Origin: Dirofilaria immitis
Taxonomy: Eukaryota; Nematoda; Chromadorea; Rhabditida; Onchocercidae
Direction: 5' to 3'
Length of the DNA: 64,000 nucleotides
Assembly (NCBI GenBank): GCA_024305405.1
Contig: JAKNDB010000109.1
Span: 4,526,001-4,590,000, forward strand
Shown here: positions 52,123-64,000 of the stretch, piece after piece
Position numbering within the stretch: the stretch's first letter is position 1
How the letters are laid out: the number at the start of each line of letters is the position of its first letter
Made by a program: the position numbers and the translations under genes
The notes under the pieces: generated by a model
The model's database searches: none
Told to the model about the DNA's origin: nothing
The model's input: the letters and a program-made list of their open reading frames with translations, nothing else

Positions 52123-52529
52123 ACAGAATTTGAAAGTGGAAAGCGAAATTGCTGATTGTGCTTAGTATTCTCAAAATTTATTGTTGCTTATATGCCAAAT
52201 CTTTTAAATTTAAATACTGTATCGAAGTTATTCATCTTGCGCACGAAACTCAGTGGGAGTTTTTCTATTTTTCTTGCGATCTATATTTTGTGCGTATACT
52301 TGTTGTGTTGAACTTTTAAAAATTTTGTTGTCAATGAATATCAGATTTCCATAATATTTTAAACATTGTTTTCAAATAAAAAGTAATAACAAAATCTAGC
52401 TAATAATTGTAGTTCATCTTATAAATTTAAATGCTTGGATTTGGCTTTGCCAGGATTTCTCAATATTGGGAGATAAGGAATATATATGTTTCATTAATTA
52501 ATGCATTGTAAGGAGCAAATTGATTCTCA

Positions 52530-54804
52530 ATGACTGAAACTCTTCTAGTGATGAATATTAATGGTTTTCAACAAAGTGCATCGAATCGCGTAGAAATTCG
52601 AATGACAGACGACGAGTTAAGAAAGGCAGCCTCTGTAGCGTTTTGCGAAATTTGTTCACGGACATTTGCAAATAAGAATGCATTTCATTTGCATCAAGTG
52701 AAGACACACAGTTGTATACGTGGAGAAGTTGATTTGGCGCTGTTTCATCGGAAACGAGTTACTTCGGGTCTGTATGAACCTATGATTTGCAGACTTTTTT
52801 AACTCTTTTGTTTTTCTCTGGGATATGTAGAAAATCTTTGGGAAATAAATAAAGTGTAATTGCTATTTTTAGAAGTGGCGAAGCATTATTTCTGTCCTGT
52901 TATTGGTTGTCAGTATAATAATGGTCGCTCTTTCAAGGCTTATAAACTACTTCATCAGCACTTCTTGAAAGTTCATGGTGAAAAGCGTTTTAGGTTGTAT
53001 TTTTTTCTTTTTTCTTTCTGTGGGTTATCATTTTTCATTGTTTTTTCAAGAGTTTCATATTTCTTAGTAATTTGCTGTGTTTGCAGATGCGATAAATGCA
53101 AAACGGCAAAATTCAGTTTGCAGCGCGATTTACTATACCATCAAAGAAAGCGGTGTCTATTAAGAGAAAGAATGTGATATTCTTAACTTTTCAATATTTT
53201 TTTCTCGGAAGTAACAAGTTACGTGATAACTTTATTAATTGCTTTTCGTTCACTGGTTTTTAGAATTTATGTTGGATTTTTATTGTTATTTAGGCAGTAG
53301 TATCCAAACGTCAACATTAGCTGGAATGAAATCGGACTATCCAGAAATAGAAAGGCATTCGGAGAAATTGCTTACAATAAACGATAATCGAAATATGGTA
53401 TCTACAGCGTCTGAGTTAGTTAGGAAATATCTTTATTACGTTCCTATGTTTACATGTAACTGACTTTAACGCATTTTTCAGTAATAAAGTCAGAAACGTC
53501 ATCTTCATCAGTGTAAATGTTGTTCAAGCTAATCGTATACCGTCTTTTAGACAGATCCGCCCAAAACTGAAGTAAGTTATAATTGATTTTTGCACATGAT
53601 GTAAATGATATTCATTACTAAATAGGAAAAAGAAAAGTATATGCAATTAATCCGTTCAAACTAACCGCTGTTTGTTTAAGAATATTCTTCATGGCATTTT
53701 TTTTGTTCATTTGGTTCGAATATGTATAGTAAGATTTAGGTCATCAGCACTTGGCTGGCATTGTTTAATATTGTTTAAGAACTTCTTGAGTACATATCAG
53801 CATTCCTGATTAGCTTTTTTCATCTGCTTTCATTTACTGTTATCGATTTCTCACAACTATATTTTTTCTTGTTTGAGGGAATGTAGCATTTCATCGGCTT
53901 ACGATAAGGCATATATTTTTGTTTAACATTCGATATTTGGAAAATATCTGCTTCATTTCACCTTCTATTGATAGGAATGTAACCCGTTTTACTTAATGCA
54001 CAATATTTAGCGCTTATGAGTTTAGTTTCTGTCTTTAGAAGACAATATAAATTCGTGACATAATTGACAAGTTCATTCATTCATTTTGTTCATGGTCCCA
54101 TATCTGGGTGGGTAGCCCACGATTCATTTCTCTCTCATGATGTTTAGATGAATTCAACTATGACAATAAAGTTCTTTAGCACTAAGTGCTTTAGATTTTT
54201 ATAAGTAAGGCTCATTTTCAGAATTTCATTGAATACTGTTGAAAATTAGACAGCGTTTTTCTAGTGTCCCAATCAGTTTTTGATTGGAATGTAGGATTCG
54301 AGCAAAGCAAACATGCCATTATCATTTACACGCATTTGACATATTATCTCACTCCCTTCATTTCAGTTTCCGGTTGACAAAAAGCAGCCAAACAGATTGT
54401 GTAGAATATTACAATAGACCGGTTATGCGTCGTCATACAGGTTCGCAGACGACTCAGTGGAGCCCTTGCGAACTCTCCACACTGGTAAACTTTTAAAACC
54501 TTAACCTTAAATCAAACATTCAGCAACAATCACTTCCTAGGCGTTGCACAAGTATAACGATTCTCACTGTCAAACGCATATTGCAAACGGAGTTGAGTTC
54601 GGTACGCAGATTTACCCAGAAGACGTAGCTAGCGGTGATCTCCATGTAAAACACGCTAAGACACACAACGATTTTGAATTCGAAGACATCTGGCGTCATA
54701 TCGAAACACAAACATCCACTTTCACGGCTAATGACGCATTAACGCAGACAGCAATAGATTTCATGGACAGCGCAAGTATGACCGATTGGGATCTACTTAT
54801 TTGA
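52530..54804 (+). CDS. ATMIN/ASCIZ-like zinc-finger protein with C-terminal TQT motifs
   Basis: ASCIZ/ATMIN is a nuclear C2H2 zinc-finger factor that drives dynein light chain LC8 (DYNLL) expression and is bound by LC8 through many TQT motifs. Here: exon 52530-52767 (ATG; finger CEICSRTFANKNAFHLHQVK), 52873-52993 (YFCPVIGCQ, then LLHQHFLKVHGEKRFR), 53087 to about 53174 (CDKCKTAKFSLQRDLLYHQR), 53294-53396 (IQTSTLAG), about 53482-53571, 54367-54484 (KSSQTDCVEYY, TGSQTTQW) and 54541-54804 (HCQTH, FGTQIYPED, HIETQTSTFTAND, ALTQTAIDF, ends MTDWDLLI). The finger linker HFLKVHxEKRFRCDKC is close to the animal ATMIN motif, and the spacing of several [S/T]QT motifs in the last third fits LC8 binding. 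Exon 3-4 phasing is not resolved. Starts only 0.4 kb downstream of the kinase gene on the same strand. A poly(A) signal is at 54984. Family call is from motif layout; I did not align it. Confidence 0.72.
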
Positions 54805-55711
54805 CGAAATGTGCAACGAACCATTGCTTCTATCAGAGGCTGCTTTTACCTTGAAAATATAAAATCTGTACTCGTTCCCGTCGAATTATTTTCCAGTGAT
54901 AAATATTAAAAAATTTTAGCGAATTCTTTTCCCCATATAAGTGCTTAAAATTAAGAACTTACTGCAGGCAAACTTTTATAAGAAATAAACCTAACAATAC
55001 AGAATTGTGGTGCAGATGCTTTACATCATTTCATTGCATATAAATGTTTTATGTAACATAACATTAAGTTCAAACAGCACTGCTGTATTTGGAACATAAA
55101 GTATAGAAGCCGGTCATGAATTTGACAAGCATTTGGGACAACATAACGAATCATCCAAAACGGAAGAGTCTAAATTCAGAATTCAAGATATTTACAAAAA
55201 GGAAAATTGTGCCACTCAAAAAGAAATCAACACATCCTTACGTCTTGTTTTTGAGCGCTCTCTTAAGATTTACAGGACTTAAAAATGCTCTAGAACTCAA
55301 AAACATTCATTAACTAATTCCAGGTTTCATATGCGAGTTATTAAACCTGCAAAAACACATTCATTGCATATAGAGCTAGTGAAGCAAAAAAGAAATCGTG
55401 GCTTCAATTTCATGCAGTCTTCTTCGCACGGAGAAACCGTCAGGAAAAACTTGTATCTTGTTTAACATCTATCCAATAGTAATTCAAAAACAGGCATTCG
55501 CTATAGCAAGAACTCTCTGGATAATAAACATCAATATTTGCATATTGATAAGGAAGCCAGACCTGCATCTGATTCAAGAACACCCCTTCTACTTTTCAAA
55601 AGCGATATACTAACGAAAGGCTATTTAAGGCATGTATCGCCTTAAAACATTCAGCACTTCATGGTGAGATAACAAAGAACCAAAAGTCGGAAAGATCTGG
55701 TCTTCGGTCTG
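54805..55711. other. Convergent intergenic region (ATMIN-like and mob-1 3' ends)
   Basis: 0.9 kb between two converging genes; contains AATAAA at 54984-54989 for the plus-strand gene. Short open frames at 55116-55313 and 55398-55613 are not recognised. Confidence 0.5.
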
Positions 55712-56761
55712 TTATAACACTATTGAATTTTCTTCCAGGGTAAGTCGATCAATGAAGCTCTGCAGAGGTGCCAGCTGCTTTGAATCAATCAAATCAAATT
55801 CTTGTATAAAGAGCATGAAGTGTTTGAAGCTGGTATTTAAATGCTCTACTGCACTAAGCTGTTCTGAAATATAAAAAAAATGCTAGAAACCCTTATTTGC
55901 CTCACATACTACACTATCTTACACTACCTGATAACACTCATTTTTTAAAGCTTCGTGGAAACTGTAACAAATATTAAGCGCACATTCATTTTTAAACGAT
56001 GAACCCATCATAAACTCTAAGTAAAGAGAAAATCCAAAATACATACCAATAAGTTCAAGATGTTGATGATACACATGAGCATACACTCGAAACAATCGTT
56101 TCACAACCGCTTGCGCGATATGTAAGAAGTTAGGCGGGAAAGGCTGCCCTGAATTCAAATGATGCTGTCGAAAAGTCACAATATCAGCTGTAGATGAAGA
56201 ATAATCGAGCAATCGAAAGAACTACCAATCTGGGAAGGGAAGACGTTCTCGTCATCGAGTTGCTCGTGCACCCAAGTCATTAAATAATCGATATACACAG
56301 GTGCTGGACATCCAATTGCCTTTCGCCCATCTGACCAAACATATTCATATTTCGAACCCGCACACATCTTAGGACAGGACTCCTTCGTACAATGATCACT
56401 GATTGTTCCGAACAACATACTCACCTGATTGAAAAAATCCAGAACTAAAATATGCAACCATAAATCACCTCCTACTGATGCAACAATGAAGAACTCACTC
56501 CCATAATCTCCCTTCCATCTGTTTCATTTGTTCAAAAAAAAACCGGCACCTATAAAAGTTAAACTACTACTAATCCACAGACTAAGGATTTTTAATCGTC
56601 AAAAATGCATGCACACACCATTCACAGCAATCCACTCATTGGGATCTTCGCCCTGTGGCAATTTTACAGCCTCACGTAGATTTCCACTTCCCAAAGTGGC
56701 TGATGCATGCCTCAGCAATCCGGTCTGCTTAATATCCACATTACGCAATCGGTGCATTCGC
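55712..56761 (-). CDS. mob-1: MOB1 kinase activator (N-terminal exon missing)
   Basis: MOB1 is a zinc-binding scaffold that activates LATS/NDR kinases (Hippo and mitotic-exit type signalling). Exons: 56761-56619 ([20 protein letters not shown], then [13 protein letters not shown]), 56444-56226 ([47 protein letters not shown]), 56148-56047 ([20 protein letters not shown], then YAHVYHQH), 55863-55712 ([20 protein letters not shown], stop TAA). The zinc ligands Cys, Cys, His, His of the family are all present. All four joins are in phase (1, 1, 1) and no frame break occurs. The sequence is nearer MOB1 than MOB2, MOB3 or MOB4 (TLGSGNLR, GEDxNEWIAVN). The expected first exon (about 20-30 residues with the start Met) was not found in the 1.5 kb upstream. 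Confidence 0.93.
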
Positions 56762-58244
56762 CTAAACCATAATATCAGAACACTAATATTAGAATCATTT
56801 TTACCAAACAAATTAGTTCCAAAAAGAATGAAGAATAAATTCTGCAATTCTCCGTACTGTTTGTCGCAGTGTAAAATAACATCATCCGAATATGTACGGT
56901 TATTGAAGAAAATAACTTCATGGAAAAATTGAATGAATGTTGGATCCGTATATCAAAATAACTAAGATGGTGACAACCTTGATGAGTAGAAAAAGAAAAT
57001 CTTTTGTACAAACTTTTTATCACTAAATGAAGTTCCAAAGACTAATTTAAATTACTATACAACGTCGGTAAAAATGTATGACACAAATCTCACTAGAACA
57101 AGAACCTGTACATTCCAAATGACATTTCCACGATCATGTAATACAATCTCAAATGAAACACATAAAGTGAATACCAGATATAACTGGCATACAATACTGC
57201 TACAAACTCGAAAGTGGCTTTTAAAAGGCAACGCCATATTAGGCAGGTGTTAGTTCTCCCAAACTTCAAAATAACAAAAGTGATAGATTAAACATCAGTT
57301 AATCCACTACTTGATATCTTTTTCAAATCATCCAGAAAATGTATTTCTCATTGACAACTTCAAACACACAAAAAAAAAATGTCTGTATGAAAATAACGTT
57401 GCCCAATCAGTCTAAAAATTTGATAGTATTCATAACTTACCTACACATTTCAAGATTGAAAGAAAACTATTTTTCGTGAACAAGCGCAAGAGCGCAAGAG
57501 CGCTTGTTCACGAAAAATAGTTTTCTTTTAAGAATCACTAACGCAATTTACGCTCTATAACAATTAAGAAATTTTAAACAGTAAAGCAGTGGTATTTCAA
57601 ATTTATATCGTTAAGGAGCGCAAAACGCAAACCAAGGTTAAATAATAAACTCATTGGCATTGGCCGAAATATGGTCTTTTGCTTTAAAAATATAGATTTT
57701 ATGCATTTAACTTAGTTAAGTAAACATAAAGCTTTCTTTTTAATCATATATTAATCATACAACAAAGCAAGAAATCTTAAAAATCATCATCTATTTTTAA
57801 AACGATCCTATGGCAGATTTTTGGTAGTGAGAAAAAAAATCTTCACAATATAAATTTGAGTAATTTTCTACATTTGTTTATGATACCATACAATAATGGT
57901 GATAACAACTGGAAAGATGATGCCTTAAAATCAATGTAGAGTGCTGAATAACTTGAAAACTGCAAGATAACGATGATAATAACAAGAAAACGAATTTAAC
58001 ATCGATCCAGTAGAGAATGCATTTGGATATAACTAAATAAATGTTTCTTTCGTAATGTTGAATTTGCAACAAATGAGAAAAATACTATTAATATGGACTT
58101 GTAATTAGTTTTTCAGTCATAAGATTTTGCGCTATCCACATAAAAAAACATATCCTTAAGTAATAAATATTAGCTTTTAAAAAAGTTTAAGCTTTCTCTA
58201 GCAAAAATTAGAATGATGGGGAGAAAGATTGATTTCCTATGAAT
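56762..58244. other. Upstream of mob-1 / downstream of let-92
   Basis: Holds the let-92 3' UTR next to 58244, the mob-1 promoter and presumably its unlocated first exon. The frame at 57055-57237 (-) starts with ATG but cannot be joined in phase to the mob-1 exon at 56761. The only other feature seen is the hairpin at 57459-57528. Confidence 0.45.
57459..57528. repeat. Perfect 29-bp hairpin
   Basis: Left arm 57459-57487 and right arm 57500-57528 are exact complements (AAAGAAAACTATTTTTCGTG... against ...CACGAAAAATAGTTTTCTTT). The 12-base loop together with the arm ends forms GCGCAAGA GCGCAAGA GCGC, a small tandem repeat. It lies in the mob-1/let-92 interval, where I see no coding sequence. Confidence 0.95.

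Positions 58245-58255
<11 letters not shown>
58232..58255. repeat. Perfect 24-bp palindrome over the let-92 stop codon
   Basis: The 24 bases centred on GAATTC at 58243/58244 equal their own reverse complement (TTTCCTATGAATTCATAGGA inside). On the minus strand it includes the last codons (Tyr-Phe-Leu) and the TGA of let-92, so the 3' end of the mRNA could fold on itself without a loop or pair in trans. Confidence 0.95.
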
Positions 58256-60748
<2,493 letters not shown>

Positions 60749-62514
60749 TCTAAAAACCCTCCTTCTGAAAATAGGTAAAATCTGTTGGCAACTTGAAACC
60801 TTGTCAAATGGTAGTCCAAATCAATAACGCGCGTGTTCAAAGGTGATCCTGATCATCTGGTGATTGTGATCCTGAAATGATTGGTATATAAAAACCTCAC
60901 GTTTAGAATGTACTTAAGGGTCACCCCAAATAAAACTCAACTAAAATCATGTCAGCAAACCTTGAAAGAGGAAAAATGAAGCCGGAGAGATAGAAAATAG
61001 CTAATTTGAAACGTAATTTCGCCAAGAATGCGCACTGCTTCATATACCAGCTAGAGCAAGTCTCGAATTTTAAAACAGTTTACAATGATCAAAAGATGGA
61101 TCAGGCGACATAGAAAAGAAAAGAACATTCATTCAAGCTTATTACACCAACTTGACACATTATTACTTTCCATTCTTTTTTTTTGTTGAACGTTTAATGC
61201 ATCCAAAAAGCAATTCAAATAATACGTTTCGTGCAACTTATTTCAGCAAAAAGATTTAACCCAGAATTATTGAGTGTTGCAACTTTTGAATATCAATACA
61301 AACGAGCTTTATTCCTTCCTTGCTTCACAATTAATATGCTATAAGCGGTACTTCATAGATGCTACGAAGTTGGAAGCTGGCAACAGAATGTATTTCAATT
61401 CTTAACCAGTGATAGTCCTACTGCTGTTAATTTATATTAGCAGTAAATGAAGACTCCTAACAGTCCGAGTACCAGCTGAGACAAAAAAGAATAAATAATT
61501 ACTAGTCTTTGTAACAATCCTTAATTCCTTCCAACTAATCCAAGACTTTTTCATCCTCTGCACGTCTCTGCATGACAAACCAATCGCAACACCTACAAAT
61601 AGAAAGCCAAAAAAATTTAGCGGAATGTACGAATACAATCCATTTCACACTGACACAATCAAAGCAGCACATATACAACTACAGTTGCTACAGATTATGT
61701 CATTCCAAAAATATCTATTAAAAGAGACATGGATGGTGGCTGTGTTGGGATCGTAGCCGACAATAGCAGCACTGAATCCGTGGCCTGGATTAAATTCTTG
61801 AGATTGCATATATCGTTACCTCAACAACAGTCCTTTTTAAGTTACTTATTCTAAGGATAACTCATTCGAGAGTTGGTTCCTGTTTCTTTAAATTATCTAA
61901 TAAATCAGAATTAATTGATAGGAGAATTATTGCATACGTTGAATGTAACCATTTAGTATATATAAATTCAGCCAAAAATTTGAAAAATATATTACTACGT
62001 CCTTCATCATAAAGCAGTATTAAAGGGTATTATCAGAAGAATGACGATGAGGTAACCAAAATCTTCGAATATTGATTAGACAAGTTTTTACGGAGTAACA
62101 GCTTACCTGTGAACTTATTACAGCACATTTCACAGTACACTACAATATAGTCATTTACTCCCTAGAACGTTTCTACATATATAATATTGTTTACTATAAT
62201 TTCACTTCTAAACTACAATCATATTTGTTCTTCAAGAGCAAATCAAAGTTCTCGAAGAGTTTCAATACTTAAAACGATTGGAGAAATCATAAACTGTAGC
62301 GTATTCTCGTTTCTGTCAAAAATTTTTTGAAGATAAGAACGAGTGAGGAGAGTAAATGCTCACCTTCTCAAAAATCTTGCAACTATGATTTTTCTTGATC
62401 CATTCGCATGATTCGGAGTTTTGGATATACCTCTACTGCAAAATCGATTTCTTTGTCCCTTTTCATTCATCGTCACTGAAATTTATCGTTTCATCCGAAA
62501 TTCAGAAAATACTG

Positions 62515-62736
62515 CTAAACACGGATAATCTTTTCGCGTAAGGAAGCACGAATAGTTACATATTCAGGGAAGATCAAATTTGACCATACCTTGTCGTGCT
62601 CCAAAATAAGCGAACGTACTACAGTAAAATTTCGATTATATAATTTTGAATTGTTCTGTCCGTTATGACCGCAAATATCTTGAATAATATTCATATTAGG
62701 TGAAGCACCAAGAAGCCTTTCTAACAGGTCATTCAA
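62515..62736 (-). CDS. Possible exon, unrecognised
   Basis: Open frame of 73 codons with balanced composition (RLLGASPNMNIIQDICGHNG ... LIFPEYVTIRASLREKIIRV). A CTGTTAG acceptor-like site lies at its 5' side. I do not recognise the family, and no splice partner is certain. It could belong to a gene entering from the right edge of the window together with the candidate near 63.3 kb. Confidence 0.25.
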   Translation of the reverse strand: MNDLLERLLGASPNMNIIQDICGHNGQNNSKLYNRNFTVVRSLILEHDKVWSNLIFPEYVTIRASLREKIIRV

Positions 62737-63289
62737 AGTGCGTATGCATCTTTGCGATGCGTTTCATCTTACTTGGTTACAATCAAGCTTCACAGTTATT
62801 TTAGGTCTTTTTGTCTCTCAGCGATACCAAAACAACAGATTGTCTTATAGATATTATTTCATGATTGTTAGAACAATTGCCGTCGTCATTTATCAAATTG
62901 AAATAACAGTAGGGCAGGAGAATATGCAAAAGACAAAACAATAAAAATTGATCAACCCGTAATGGACCAGACCATGTGGGAGGAATTAAGGATGGAAAGA
63001 AAGTGGAGGGAAGACATGTACGGGAGAAATGTGGCGGGAAGAGATGAGGCGCAGCAAGATTAATCTCAAGGCAGCAAGAAAGTTAACTGTGTCCTCTTTC
63101 TACCATCTCATTTAGAGTAGGGGACTGATCTTTATAACTTATTACATATACTTTTCGTCATAAAATAAATCGAACAAAGGTTTCGAAAGAGCACTGTGCA
63201 ATGTGATGCAATATAATGTGACAATATAAATCAATCTGAACTATACCACTATTCATCAGGTAATTGACGGTTTCGCTATGACGATGATT

Positions 63290-63388
63290 TCAGGTGATAT
63301 CCACCAGTGTTTCACCCTTGATTTTATGTGAGAATGTTTAACTTTTTCGGGAAATATTTCCCCACAAACAAAGCAATAAACTGGAAAA
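63290..63388 (-). CDS. Possible zinc-finger-like exon
   Basis: After the acceptor TTTTCCAG the minus strand reads YCFVCGEIFPEKVKHSHIKS then RVKHWWIS. A CxxC pair is followed by three His residues at finger-like spacing, similar in style to U1/C2H2 fingers. Only about 30 residues, no confirmed neighbours; may be part of a gene whose remainder lies beyond position 64000. Confidence 0.22.
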
Positions 63389-64000
63389 TGTTGCGCCGTA
63401 AAACAATAAAAATATGCGGATGGTAAAACTATCACTTTATGCTTACTAAACATACAACAGCTTTTCCGGTCAATAAATTGGCCAATTATTTTTGTTGTGC
63501 CATATTTCTGTCATATTTTCCACACACTCAGTGATAACTGTGAACACCTTGAATATCCCCGTTCCTCTCTTTCTTCATTTATCCAACTTTTGCTCTCCAC
63601 AGCATTTCAACCGATCCAAGCCGACTTATTCCACTACGCTAAGTTCAGAATGAGCCTCACAGTGCAACTTAACGCTGGGGAATGTCACCAATCGTTTACG
63701 TTAAAAATTGTTGTTAACATTATGAAGTACGGGATTAGTTTTACTGGATGACAAGAAGGGCTTAGCTTGAAGGTAAGGGAAAAAGGGGAGGGGTTAGGAG
63801 TCATGAAATTAGAAGACTGAAAGAGTTCAGAATACTCTTTTATTTACGAAGCAAAATGAAACAAAGATGAAAGCATGGATATTGAACGCTCGCAATAAAA
63901 AGTATTTCCAATACTTCAGAAACTTTCTAAGGCTTCCAAAAACATACCCATGTATCCGTTCGTTTTCAGTGTATTTTGGTTCCTATACTCGACTTCTGAG

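Larger units (their letters stand above)
60749..64000. other. Upstream of let-92; two weak exon candidates only
   Basis: Contains the let-92 promoter (within roughly 60749-61300). Farther right there are two minus-strand open stretches with protein-like composition (62736-62515 and about 63388-63290), described separately. No other recognisable sequence. A G-rich purine tract (GGGAGGAATTAAGGATGG and similar) runs from about 62975 to 63060. Confidence 0.4.

Noticed and set aside
57055..57237. First exon of mob-1
   Set aside because: It starts with ATG and a basic stretch, but its donor would be phase 0 whereas the exon at 56761 needs phase 2, so the join creates a stop.

Overview
The window looks like nuclear DNA of a nematode. 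It is AT-rich, every recognisable gene is split into many short exons with GT...AG introns and (T)TTCAG-type acceptors, and the gene set is worm-like: a prepro-FLP-1 neuropeptide, a SIR-2.1/SIRT1 sirtuin, DAF-10/IFT122, a PIK-1/IRAK kinase and LET-92/PP2A. The species is not determinable by eye. A parasitic or otherwise poorly covered nematode is an inference, as is the idea that this is an uncorrected long-read assembly.

Layout. About 3.6-15.4 kb, minus strand: one long PDZD8-type ER lipid-transfer protein (N-terminal TM, SMP, PDZ, C2-like, C1, C-terminal helical region). 20.2-25.3 kb, minus: sir-2.1. 28.5-32.7 kb, minus: an SLC22 organic-ion transporter of the MFS. 35.5-44.1 kb, minus: daf-10/IFT122 (WD40 plus TPR-like repeats plus C-terminal CxxC pairs). 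44.9-47.5 kb, plus: flp-1, divergent from daf-10 across about 0.8 kb. 48.8-52.1 kb, plus: IRAK/Pelle kinase with death domain. 52.5-54.8 kb, plus: an ATMIN/ASCIZ-like zinc-finger protein with C-terminal TQT motifs. 55.7-56.8 kb, minus: MOB1. 58.2-60.7 kb, minus: let-92. The rest (1-3.6, 15.4-20.2, 25.3-28.5, 32.7-35.5 and 60.8-64 kb) has no gene I can name. The genes do not form one pathway; this is an ordinary mixed chromosomal neighbourhood. LET-92/PP2A and MOB1 are both Hippo/NDR-pathway regulators in other animals, but their adjacency here may be chance.

The most important observation for a reader is technical. At least ten exons of strongly conserved genes are out of frame by one base, nearly always because an A/T (once G) run is one base too short. 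Adding one base to each run restores the family sequence exactly, including the PP2A TPDYFL tail. The open frames in this sequence are therefore broken artificially, and automated gene models from it will be truncated.

Structural oddities worth a second look: a 0.9-kb inverted duplication of two exons plus their intron inside the PDZD8 gene, a perfect 29-bp hairpin between mob-1 and let-92, a perfect 24-bp palindrome over the let-92 stop codon, and a 14-bp hairpin that buries a 5' splice site of the SLC22 gene. I see no transposon ORF, CRISPR array, rRNA or convincing intact tRNA, and no clearly novel system.
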